Positions 47,405 to 55,426 of a stretch of DNA of 64,000 bases are shown here, one piece after another. Source of the stretch: Paenibacillus plantiphilus. GTDB taxonomy: Bacteria; Bacillota; Bacilli; Paenibacillales; Paenibacillaceae. Below the pieces are notes generated by a model, which saw nothing but the letters and a program-made list of their open reading frames with translations, had not been told where the DNA came from and ran no database searches. The position numbers were made by a program, and so were the translations under genes. The stretch covers positions 37,161 to 101,160 of the forward strand of contig NZ_CAKMMF010000025.1 of the NCBI RefSeq assembly GCF_927798095.1. The letters are read 5' to 3'. Positions within the stretch are counted from its first letter, which is position 1, and every line of letters starts with the position of its first letter.

Positions 47405-47675
47405 ACTTGTATTTATCACGAGATGCTCCGGGATATTGGTCTCGTGTTGCCTTTAAGAACAGCAATATTCGATGCATATATTAGTTGCTCGCCATAGCGG
47501 TGGGTTTCTTTCCTGTAGATGCTCGAAAATGACCTTTTGCCCGCAAAGCGGCAAGCGCCGCTTTCATCAGGGCAGCATCCAAGCTCCTCTATTCGTTCGT
47601 AAACCGAACGCACAGGCCGCAGCGCCAGTGCGTTTTTTTTCATTCATTTCGTCATATCCAAGGAGGAATTCTTAT
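47405..47675 (+). promoter_or_regulatory. Structured attenuator leader of hflX
   Basis: Several hairpins are visible: CACGAGA/TCTCGTG enclosed by AAAGGTAAC/GTTGCCTTT, AAAGCGGC/GCCGCTTT (47545-47564), and CGTTCG/CGAACG (47594-47610). The last one uses bases that also form the 5' arm of the terminator, so the two exclude each other. Confidence 0.6.
47607..47642 (+). terminator. Attenuator terminator just before hflX
   Basis: AACGCAC (47607-47613) pairs with GTGCGTT (47628-47634), with GGC/GCC inside, followed by eight T residues. The terminator is directly upstream of the hflX ribosome site. Confidence 0.8.
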
Positions 47676-48953
47676 ATGGAACAACCAAACAACAAAGCTG
47701 TTATCGTCGGCGTTAATGTGCAGGATAGGCCCGACTTTGCGTACTCCATGGAGGAGCTGCGCAATCTTGCGGACGCATGCAATATCGATGTGGTCGGGGA
47801 GCTGACACAGAAGGTGGCCAAGATCAACAGCTCGCAATATCTTGGTACTGGTAAAGTGGTGGAGCTGTCCGCGCTTGTGGAAGAGCTGGACGCATCGACC
47901 GTTATTTTCAATGATGAGCTGTCCCCTTCGCAAATTCGTAATTTGGAGAGTGCGCTGCAGAAGAAGGTGATCGACCGGACGATTCTGATTCTTGATATTT
48001 TTGCCCAGCGGGCCCGAACGCGTGAAGCGCAGCTGCAAGTGGAAGTCGCGCAGCTGCAATATATGCTGCCGCGACTTGTCGGTCTGCGTGAATCACTCGG
48101 CCGCCAGGGCGGCGGCTCCGGCATGAAGAACAAAGGGACGGGGGAGACGAAGCTGGAGCTCGATCGCCGGCGTATCGAGGATAGAATCTCCGCGCTGCAG
48201 ACCGAGCTGGAGAAGCTCGTTGCACAGCGTCAGGTTCAGCGCAAACAGCGCCAGAAAACCGGCGTGCCTGTCGTCTGTCTCGTCGGCTACACGAATGCGG
48301 GCAAGTCCAGTCTCATGAATGCGATGCTGGATCAATATATGCCGGACTCGAACAAACAGGTATTGGCTAAAGATATGCTGTTCGCCACATTAGAGACATC
48401 GGTTCGCAGCATTGAGCTGCCGGATAACAAGTCATTTCTACTCACGGATACAGTCGGCTTCGTCAGCAAGCTGCCGCATTATCTGGTCAAAGCGTTCCGC
48501 TCCACCCTCGAAGAGGTGACTGAGGCCGATCTTCTGATACAGGTCGTTGACTACTCCAATCTGGAATACGAACGACTCATTGAAGTGACCAATACGACAC
48601 TCAAGGAGCTGGGCGCTGACCATATTCCAATGATCTATGCGTACAATAAGACCGATCTGACCGGCGAGCGGTATCCGCAGGTGAACGGAGACAAGGTATA
48701 TCTTTCTGTCAAGCAACAGTCTGGATTGGAGGAGTTGATTACGCTTGTGAAGGAGCGGATCTTCCAGGATTATATGGAGTGCGAGGTCATCATTCCTTTC
48801 GCAGAGGGCCGATTGGTCGCTTATTTCAACGCGAATGCGCATGTCCGGGAAACTGGCTATGAGCCGAACGGAACCCGCCTCACGATGGAATGCAAGAGGG
48901 CGGACTATGAGAAGTATCAGCATCTGTTCGTAGAGCCGGAAGCGATTGAATAA
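47676..48953 (+). CDS. hflX: GTPase HflX
   Basis: A 425-residue GTPase that splits stalled ribosomes under stress. ATG 47676 has AAGGAGG upstream; the open frame reaches back to 47472 but crosses the leader terminator. The N-terminal HflX domain is followed by a coiled coil with Arg-rich ERKL-like sequence. G1 is GYTNAGKSS, G3 DTVGF, G4 NKTD. In several Firmicutes HflX expression is induced by ribosome-targeting antibiotics through leader attenuation, which the leader here suggests as well. Confidence 0.92.
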   Translation: MEQPNNKAVIVGVNVQDRPDFAYSMEELRNLADACNIDVVGELTQKVAKINSSQYLGTGKVVELSALVEELDASTVIFNDELSPSQIRNLESALQKKVIDRTILILDIFAQRARTREAQLQVEVAQLQYMLPRLVGLRESLGRQGGGSGMKNKGTGETKLELDRRRIEDRISALQTELEKLVAQRQVQRKQRQKTGVPVVCLVGYTNAGKSSLMNAMLDQYMPDSNKQVLAKDMLFATLETSVRSIELPDNKSFLLTDTVGFVSKLPHYLVKAFRSTLEEVTEADLLIQVVDYSNLEYERLIEVTNTTLKELGADHIPMIYAYNKTDLTGERYPQVNGDKVYLSVKQQSGLEELITLVKERIFQDYMECEVIIPFAEGRLVAYFNANAHVRETGYEPNGTRLTMECKRADYEKYQHLFVEPEAIE

Positions 48954-48983
48954 TCTCGGGAATGCAGATTTGCTTCATCATGG

Positions 48984-49145
48984 GGCTGTCCAGAAAGTCG
49001 GCTAATGATTTCAGAGTCCTATCTAAGCCCCCTATATAGGATAGAAAAAGATGCTTCCAGCGCCACTTTTATAGTAGTGGTTTTGGAGGCATCTTTTCAC
49101 ATCATATGGGACTAACGCATTGGATAGTAGACTTTCTGGACAGCC
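48984..49145. repeat. MITE-like element, 162 bp
   Basis: Perfect 16-bp terminal inverted repeats GGCTGTCCAGAAAGTC (48984-48999) and its complement (49130-49145) enclose a hairpin core shared with 29221-29309. No coding sequence is inside. The GGCTGTCC ends resemble those of larger insertion sequences, so a related IS may mobilise it. Confidence 0.75.
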
Positions 49146-49150
49146 TTATT

Positions 49151-50203
49151 TTAGGACGTGAACAAATCCTTCAATATCTCGCGATTTTTTTTCTTAAACA
49201 ATTCATTATGTGACGATACGGTTCCATAAGCTCTTGCATCAGGAGCAATATATTGCTTAGCCCTATTAATTGCATTGGCAGCATCCTGAAACGCTCCGGC
49301 AATGAGGTGAAGCTTGCCTTCATGATGCAAAATATCACCGGCGGCATAAATCCCCTCAACTGAGGTTTCACTCATCGGGCTGCCTGCAATCCAATAATTA
49401 TCCTTCAGCTCGATTCGCAGCTTGCTTTGCTTGAGCAGCTCTGTTTCACGATCATAGCCATGATTAATAATGACTTCATCAACAGAAAGCGCTAGCTCAG
49501 CATCCTCATCATTGCTGCGCAAAATAACACGCTCTATCAGCTCATGATCCTCTGCAGCAATTAAAGTTTCAATCGTTGTATTAAGCAGCAGCTCGACAGT
49601 ACTATTGCGAAGGCGTGATATCTCAGCCTCATGTCCCTTTAACAGATCGCTGCGATAGGTTAAGTAAATCTTCTTGGCAAGGGGTTCTAGCTCATTCGCC
49701 CAGTCAATCGCTGCATTGCCGCCGCCGGAAATCAGGACAGTCTTGTTCTTGAAATATGCGAGGGACTTTACAGTATAATGCAGGTTGGTTACTTCGAATC
49801 GTTCAGCGCCTTCCAGATTCAGCTTGGTAGGTTTGAGAATGCCGCCGCCCACTGCAAAAATAACCGTTCGGGAGTAATGCTTGCGCTCCGTTGAGGTATG
49901 TAATGTAAAAATACCATCGGCATCTCTTGAGATGGACGTTACCTTCTCACCCAGCACCACTTCAGGGTCAAAGGTACGCGCTTGCGCTTCGAGCTGCTCA
50001 ATAAGCTGTGCGCCGGATAGCGGTCTTAGCCCGCCTACATCCCAAATCATTTTCTCGGGATAGACGTGCACCTTTCCTCCGAGCTGCGGCTGGTACTCAA
50101 TGATTTTGACTGACATTTCCCGTAATCCGCCATAAAAGGCCGCATATAATCCAGCAGGTCCACCGCCAACAATCGTTACATCAAAAACTTGTTTATTTTC
50201 CAT
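49151..50203 (-). CDS. Ferredoxin-NADP reductase-like flavoprotein (YumC/YcgT type)
   Basis: A 350-residue protein from the ATG at 50203, with AAAGGA 10 bases upstream. The FAD-binding motif GGGPAGLYAA is at the N-terminus, and a second dinucleotide fold with GGGNAAIDWA lies in the middle. It belongs to the thioredoxin-reductase-like ferredoxin-NADP reductases. It follows the AraC/lipoprotein gene by 51 bases in the same direction and so may share its Fur control. A reductase there could release iron from siderophores. Confidence 0.88.
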   Translation of the reverse strand: MENKQVFDVTIVGGGPAGLYAAFYGGLREMSVKIIEYQPQLGGKVHVYPEKMIWDVGGLRPLSGAQLIEQLEAQARTFDPEVVLGEKVTSISRDADGIFTLHTSTERKHYSRTVIFAVGGGILKPTKLNLEGAERFEVTNLHYTVKSLAYFKNKTVLISGGGNAAIDWANELEPLAKKIYLTYRSDLLKGHEAEISRLRNSTVELLLNTTIETLIAAEDHELIERVILRSNDEDAELALSVDEVIINHGYDRETELLKQSKLRIELKDNYWIAGSPMSETSVEGIYAAGDILHHEGKLHLIAGAFQDAANAINRAKQYIAPDARAYGTVSSHNELFKKKNREILKDLFTS

Positions 50204-50253
50204 GGCACTATGTCCTTTCATCTCATCGGCTGAAATTCATGATCGTGCCTCGT

Positions 50254-52236
50254 TTATTTTTTCTTCGCCAATAAAATTTCTGTAATGGTATCCAGCTGCT
50301 GCTCCAGAGAAAAGGGGTCCTCCATAACAAATTCGTCGCCAAACTCGCCATACATATAGACATTGCCGTTCTTCACTGCTTTGGAATTTTTCCATACAGC
50401 GCTGTTCATGATCTCATCGGCATCCGCTTTCGAATTCACGTATACGAATGCGTGATCGCCCATATATTCAGGAAGCAGCTCTAAGGATACGTTATCGAAT
50501 CCTTCACCCATTTGCTTGGCCTGTTCAGTTGGAGGGAGCTGAAGCATCTGATAGATCGTTGGACTGCCATAGTTTCCGCCTTTGGCTGCAAGCACATAGA
50601 GAGCCTTCGAGCCTATCTGCACGACGGATACTGTTTCACCGTCTTTAATGATGCCTTTGATTTGTTGTCTCGCTTGCTCTGCCTTCGCTTCATATTCGGC
50701 AATCCATGCATCAGCTTCCTGTCGTTTGCCGAATATGTCGCTAACTCTTCTGAATTTCTCTAAAGGATCAGCCGTTGATAGACCTTCCCAATACGGAATG
50801 AACACCGTTGTTCCGATTTTCTGATATTGTTCAATATTATCTTCTATGGAGCCGATAATCAGGTCTGGCTCAAGTGTTGTTAGTTTCTCAAGATTCATTG
50901 GGAATGCGCCCAAACTCTCGATTTGAGCAATAACATCTGGCGAGATATTGGATTTCTCAATCCAGCCTTCATCCAGCATGCCTTCTCTTACTCCAATAGG
51001 AACAATGCCAAGCTTAAGTAAGTGTCCCATATATTGATCAGAGGCAACACGCTGAGGCTCTGCCGGAATTTCCACATCGCCCTTTGGTGTTGAAACGATT
51101 CTGGTAGCGGCAGTTGGCGCTGGCTGCTCCGATGCGTTGTTATTTCCTTGTGCTTCTACGCGATTGACCGATGACTGCGAGTTTCCGGTCGTCGTATTCT
51201 GCGCGCCAGAGCAAGCGCTCATAAGCAAGGTAAGGCATAGTACGAATGTCATTGCAGTTACTTTCATATTTCTGTACATCGTAAACGGTTCATCTCCCTT
51301 TAATTGATAATGATTTTCAATATCACTATCATTGTATCGTCTTAATTTGGGAGGGAGAATAGCATATTTTCTTCTGTGGCGTAGCAATTCTTCATCGGCC
51401 CCATGCTTTTGCAAGCGATCCCTGTATTGAACAGGGGGTATTCCTTCATAACGTTTAAAGCTGCGGCTAAGGGAGTATCCGTCCGGATAACCTGTGTGTT
51501 CAGCGATTTCCTGTAATGTGGCGCCAGTTTGAAGCAGCAGCTTCTTCGCATGATGTATGCGAACTTCACCGAGATAATGAATGGGACTTGTGTTCATATG
51601 TTTCTTGAACAACTTTGACAAATAGCCGACACTGCATTCAAATTCACCAGCAATCGTATCGAGAGAGATAGGTTTCTGATAATTTTCTTGAATATAGCGA
51701 ATGGCCTGCGCTGTCAAATCCGGTTTGACGGGTTCAACTTCCTGAAGCTGCATTTGCCGGAACAGCTCGGCGATGAACTGGTACAATAAAGCCTTCACAT
51801 GGAGCCTTTCCCATTCATCGGATCGCTGCCATTGCTGATGCATCTGTTCAACACTGCTATAAAGCGATAACGGATGCGAGGGTACAAAGGTGTATTGGGA
51901 CTGAAACGAATTATTGTTTTCCCATAATCGAATGATGTCTTGGCGTGAAGGCAATGGCAGGATTGCTTGATATAGAATCCAATAATATTCAAACCATTCC
52001 TTGGCAGCAATATGGACGCGCGAGTCTTTTCCCCCGTGAAAAATATAGAAGCGATCCACCATATGAATATGATGGTCAATACTAATAGTGGCACTGCCGC
52101 GCACCGTATATAGAAATGCACTTGTGGGCAGGGAATAATTAGGAAGCACTTCTCCCTGTTCCAGATTCGCATGGCGAACATCAATAATTTTAATAAAGGC
52201 ATGATTCCATAATAAGAGATGACTGCTCATATTCAT
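50254..52236 (-). CDS. AraC regulator fused in frame to an iron-siderophore lipoprotein (nested gene 2)
   Basis: This 660-residue frame is the paralog of the gene at 38448. It has an AraC ligand domain, two helix-turn-helix motifs (DTIAGEFECSVGYLSKLF, LQEIAEHTGYPDGYSLSRSF), then an internal start at about residue 320 (ATG 51279, AAAGGGAG upstream). A new signal peptide and lipobox LLMSAC follow, then a periplasmic-binding domain. A Fur-box match sits inside the frame (51305-51319) and a perfect one upstream of the gene (52264-52278). Both paralogs kept the frame open through the internal promoter region. The ATG at 52236 is preferred; 52263 is an in-frame alternative next to the Fur box. Confidence 0.82.
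   Translation of the reverse strand: MNMSSHLLLWNHAFIKIIDVRHANLEQGEVLPNYSLPTSAFLYTVRGSATISIDHHIHMVDRFYIFHGGKDSRVHIAAKEWFEYYWILYQAILPLPSRQDIIRLWENNNSFQSQYTFVPSHPLSLYSSVEQMHQQWQRSDEWERLHVKALLYQFIAELFRQMQLQEVEPVKPDLTAQAIRYIQENYQKPISLDTIAGEFECSVGYLSKLFKKHMNTSPIHYLGEVRIHHAKKLLLQTGATLQEIAEHTGYPDGYSLSRSFKRYEGIPPVQYRDRLQKHGADEELLRHRRKYAILPPKLRRYNDSDIENHYQLKGDEPFTMYRNMKVTAMTFVLCLTLLMSACSGAQNTTTGNSQSSVNRVEAQGNNNASEQPAPTAATRIVSTPKGDVEIPAEPQRVASDQYMGHLLKLGIVPIGVREGMLDEGWIEKSNISPDVIAQIESLGAFPMNLEKLTTLEPDLIIGSIEDNIEQYQKIGTTVFIPYWEGLSTADPLEKFRRVSDIFGKRQEADAWIAEYEAKAEQARQQIKGIIKDGETVSVVQIGSKALYVLAAKGGNYGSPTIYQMLQLPPTEQAKQMGEGFDNVSLELLPEYMGDHAFVYVNSKADADEIMNSAVWKNSKAVKNGNVYMYGEFGDEFVMEDPFSLEQQLDTITEILLAKKK
51305..51319 (-). 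promoter_or_regulatory. Intragenic Fur box in nested gene 2
   Basis: TGATAAT-G-ATTTTCA matches the 7-1-7 Fur consensus at 13 of 14 positions. It lies 26 bases upstream of the internal ATG (51279) on the minus strand. Confidence 0.7.
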
Positions 52237-52263
52237 CGATACAATCAACACCCCCTTTATCAT

Positions 52264-52278
52264 TGATAATGATTATCA
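52264..52278 (-). promoter_or_regulatory. Fur box before nested gene 2
   Basis: TGATAAT-G-ATTATCA is a perfect 7-1-7 Fur box, directly upstream of the coding frame and probably overlapping its promoter. Confidence 0.85.
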
Positions 52279-52490
52279 TTATAAGTAATGGAATGGAAAA
52301 AGGGAAGTCATTCGATGGAAATAGGAATGTTCTTCGGCTTGCGGGATTTTAATAGCTTACTCACAAGAGCTGTTTCTCTGTGGAAGACTAGCAGCATTCG
52401 TATTAGGCTAAAGTGCTGATTATTTGAGCATTATGATATAATGATGATCAATCTTTAAGATTCGAATTAAGTACGTTTGGAGTGAGAGAA

Positions 52491-53216
52491 GTGTTTGAAC
52501 AAATCGATAGGAAAAAAAGATTGCTCGATCAAAAAAGGCCCTTGCCTGTCCACACGCTCAGGAGCATACGAGAGCACTTGATCATCAATTGGACTTATCA
52601 CTCCAACGCTATTGAGGGAAATACATTAACCTTATCGGAAACGAAAGTAGCTCTCGAAGGCATTACAGTGGGCGGTAAAACGATAAAGGAGCATTTGGAA
52701 GCTATTAATCATAAAGATGCTATTTTATACGTCGAAGAGATCGTCAAGAAGCAAGAGGGCTTAACGGAATGGCAGATCAAAAGCATCCATCGACTCATAT
52801 TAAAGGGAATTGAAGATGAGCATGCTGGCGTATATAGAAAAGAAAATGTGATCATTAGCGGTGCGCGTCATATCCCGCCCGATGCGGTGCAGATCCAATC
52901 TCAGATGGAGCAGTTCGCCAATTGGTATGAGCTTGAGGGTCAGGACCTGCATCCTATTGAAAGGGCATCGATCATTCATATTGATTTTGTTGGAATCCAT
53001 CCTTTTATTGATGGGAATGGAAGAACAGCGCGTTTGTTGTTGAATTTTGAGCTAATGAAAAACGGCTATCCTCCCATTGTTATTCAAAAGGAGAATCGAA
53101 GCGAGTATTACACCGCATTGGACCACGCTCATACAAGCAAGGATAATACAATGTTTGTTTCATTGGTTACTGGGACTTTGGAGCAAACGTTCGATATGTA
53201 TCTGCGACTCGTATAG
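52491..53216 (+). CDS. Fic-domain AMP-transferase
   Basis: The 241-residue protein has the catalytic Fic motif HPFIDGNGRTARLL and, near the N-terminus, an inhibitory helix motif SNAIEGN that normally occludes the ATP site (class II Fic). GTG 52491 has GGAG 8 bases upstream; the GTG at 52482 is closer to that site than ideal. It is probably a regulated AMPylator. Its target cannot be read from sequence. It stands alone, divergent from the iron genes. Confidence 0.88.
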   Translation: MFEQIDRKKRLLDQKRPLPVHTLRSIREHLIINWTYHSNAIEGNTLTLSETKVALEGITVGGKTIKEHLEAINHKDAILYVEEIVKKQEGLTEWQIKSIHRLILKGIEDEHAGVYRKENVIISGARHIPPDAVQIQSQMEQFANWYELEGQDLHPIERASIIHIDFVGIHPFIDGNGRTARLLLNFELMKNGYPPIVIQKENRSEYYTALDHAHTSKDNTMFVSLVTGTLEQTFDMYLRLV

Positions 53217-53671
53217 ATAATTGACGAAGACTACTCGCGGCGCAGGCGTTTATGTGACTTAGTCACCCTTTGCAAGCGGAAGCACTGAGGCCCTCATGTA
53301 ATCAACCTTTAGGGCTGTTTCAATATATTTATCTCTAAATGATAGGTTGCTCAACTATATTCGGGGTATAGGGGTATAGGGCGGATTAGTGCTTGACTGT
53401 TAGCTCCATATTCGATGACGATTGCATTCAATGAGAATAATTGCTTTATAGCGTCTGCGATTCCGTGTAAAGTAATGACGGCGCTGAAAGGCTTTAATAC
53501 GATTATGTCGGCCTTCTACCGTTGCGTTTGTCCATCTGCATCTGTATATTCCTTTTTGTTGTTGGTGGGGACTTACAACAATACAGGATTGACAGATGCT
53601 TTTCCATTTTTTAGCCGGAGTTTAGCGTGTCAAGAACTGATTTCGTTTAATAAAGCAATAATGTTTAGTAC
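53217..53671. other. Intergenic region before the DUF3800 gene
   Basis: No gene is convincing. One frame of 91 codons lacks a ribosome site. A TATAAT at 53672-53677 is a -10 candidate for the next gene, without a clear -35. Confidence 0.4.
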
Positions 53672-53707
53672 TATAATATGGTATATATGATCTAAGGGGG
53701 ATGTTAC

Positions 53708-54457
53708 TTGCTAGCGTACATAGATGAAAGTGGATTTCCTCATCCAAACGATGAAACTAAGAACCCAGTGCTTGCCGCTGTTTGCATTCCAAAGGATGAG
53801 ATTAGAACTATCATGCAACGAATGTATAATATTAAGATGGATGTCTATGGTCGTCATGATGTGGAGTTAAAAGCTGTGAATGTATTAAAGCCGAAGTCGA
53901 TAAGTAAAAACACGAATAATAAAGTTTTTACGGATAGAGTTGTTAATGAAATATTAGTAAATATTTTAAACCTCAAAATTTTTGCAATTGTTATGGAAAA
54001 GCCAGATGCCCCTCTTCAACCAGAAGAAGGTACATTTCCGAATCATTATCGGTTTTTGTTGCAACGAATTAATGGGTATTCTTCCATGAGAAGAAAAAAA
54101 TGTGTTGTTTGTTTTGATTCTCAAGATGAAGCAAATGATATGCTGATTTCGTATAAAATGAAAAATTATCTATTCCGATCGACAGAAGGGAATCACTGTA
54201 CTTCGATTGTTGAATCAGCCTTTTTTGTAAGTTCAAGAGTTGAAGAGGGAATACAGCTTGCAGATTTATGTGCAGGGATAATTAGAAAATATAATGAGTT
54301 ATGTGTCGGAAACGTGATAATTGATCCATTCTCTACATGGATCAATGAATTGTATTCAAAGCTTCAAACCAGATCTTGTGTTGTGCCTTCTCCGAATGGA
54401 GGACAGCAATTACACGGTATATACAAGCTCCCATTAAGATTATTAATGAATACTTAG
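53708..54457 (+). CDS. DUF3800 family protein
   Basis: A 249-residue protein from TTG 53708 behind AAGGGGG. It starts with YIDESG and later has CFDSQDE and GIQLADLCAG, the spaced acidic residues of DUF3800, a family thought to have an RNase H-like fold. Such proteins are common in defence and mobile regions. The gene is AT-rich compared with its neighbours. It is followed by a 45-bp direct repeat that could be a partner RNA. Confidence 0.78.
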   Translation: MLAYIDESGFPHPNDETKNPVLAAVCIPKDEIRTIMQRMYNIKMDVYGRHDVELKAVNVLKPKSISKNTNNKVFTDRVVNEILVNILNLKIFAIVMEKPDAPLQPEEGTFPNHYRFLLQRINGYSSMRRKKCVVCFDSQDEANDMLISYKMKNYLFRSTEGNHCTSIVESAFFVSSRVEEGIQLADLCAGIIRKYNELCVGNVIIDPFSTWINELYSKLQTRSCVVPSPNGGQQLHGIYKLPLRLLMNT

Positions 54458-54490
54458 AATAAAAAGTCGATTTGGGGTATGTATAGTATG

Positions 54491-54639
54491 AGACTGGTGT
54501 TGTGGTTTTGTCTAGGAGCTGCCTCGTGCTGGTCTCATCTAATTAACTTCGATTATAGTTGACTTTAGCCAAATCATAAGTATAATTTTAATAAAGACTG
54601 GTGTTGTGGTTCTGTCTAGGAGCTGCCTCGTGCTGGTCT
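54491..54639 (+). repeat. 45-bp direct repeat, two copies
   Basis: Copies at 54491-54535 and 54595-54639 differ at one position (AGACTGGTGTTGTGG...). The period is 104 bases; the 59 bases between do not repeat. They directly follow the DUF3800 gene. Function unknown. Confidence 0.75.
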
Positions 54640-54678
54640 TGTTTTATTTCACGGGAGTTCCTGAGGTGACATCAAACA

Positions 54679-54720
54679 GTGACTACACCCACAGATGCCT
54701 ATGTAACATGTCTTCGGGCA
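54679..54720 (+). repeat. Copy of a dispersed ACTACACCC-type repeat
   Basis: GTGACTACACCCACAGATGC and the following bases match the pattern at 25409 and 62772. A terminator follows 30 bases later. Confidence 0.45.
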
Positions 54721-54749
54721 GTTATTCGAATCCTTGTTTTTCTTCCATA

Positions 54750-54790
54750 AAAACCCAGTCCGCATGAGCATGAGGACTGGGTTTTCTGCT
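54750..54790 (+). terminator. Terminator after the DUF3800 region
   Basis: AAAACCCAGTCC (54750-54761) pairs with GGACTGGGTTTT (54774-54785). It is symmetric and could act on both strands. Confidence 0.75.
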
Positions 54791-55104
54791 AGCCTGGAAT
54801 CCAGGTAGACATACATGGTGAATAGTCCCCTTTCTCGCAGCAACCGGCCATCGATATAACATCATTCACTTCTTCGTCACGAAGTAACGATTGCACTCCG
54901 TTCTTAAATGGGGTATTCTTCAATGAGCGCCGTCCATTTGTGTGGGCTACGCTGCATGCTGATGGTGATAGAATCGAGCCAATTAACGGAATCCATGAGG
55001 AGGAGCAGATCAGCACGCATATTCCGTTTATTTGATCGGTTTGTTTCCGCCGATTTCAGAGGTCTACTTTCAAATCGGCAGCATTACACGACAACTTCAT
55101 AATA

Positions 55105-55270
55105 CTTAGGTAAATGGTGCTGTGTTTACACAGCTTAAAATGGAAGATCAGTGCAAATCTGACGCGGTCCCGCCACTGTAACGCTTAGTATGCTAACGTG
55201 TTTCCACTGTATTTTAAATACGGGAAGGAGTTAGTCATACGATGAAGCTAAGCCAGGATACATGCCACTT
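55105..55270 (+). ncRNA. Cobalamin riboswitch
   Basis: Conserved blocks appear in order: GGTGC, CAGTGCAAATCTGACGCGG, TCCCGCCACTGT and the B12 box-like AGCCAGGATACATGCC (55250-55265). A terminator at 55353-55390 provides the expression platform, so cobalamin binding probably turns off the surface protein gene that follows. A 20-codon frame from ATG 55307 lies between aptamer and terminator. Confidence 0.88.
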
Positions 55271-55352
55271 GCTTTTTTCTGCGATTTCACGAGGATGAAA
55301 GGAGAGATGTTTAACTGTGCACTTATGTGGACTTTTTTATGTCCGTATGTCA

Positions 55353-55390
55353 AACACCTTTCACAATGACTAGTGATAGGTGTTTTTTTG
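55353..55390 (+). terminator. Riboswitch expression-platform terminator
   Basis: AACACCT (55353-55359) and AGGTGTT (55378-55384) enclose TCAC/GTGA pairing, followed by a T-run. It lies between the cobalamin aptamer and the coding sequence. Confidence 0.8.
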
Positions 55391-55426
55391 TTTTGTCAAA
55401 ATAAATAGAGTCTGGGGAGATGGGTC

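Noticed and set aside
47472..47675. N-terminal extension of HflX
   Set aside because: It would cross the leader terminator and hairpins, and the ribosome site at 47660 fits ATG 47676 exactly.
53415..53690. 91-residue frame before the DUF3800 gene
   Set aside because: It lacks a ribosome site and reads as intergenic sequence with hydrophobic noise.
54491..54639. Possible CRISPR array
   Set aside because: Only two copies exist, the spacing unit does not repeat, and no cas gene lies nearby.
54789..55016. 75-residue minus-strand frame before the riboswitch
   Set aside because: It has no supported start and no recognisable domain.
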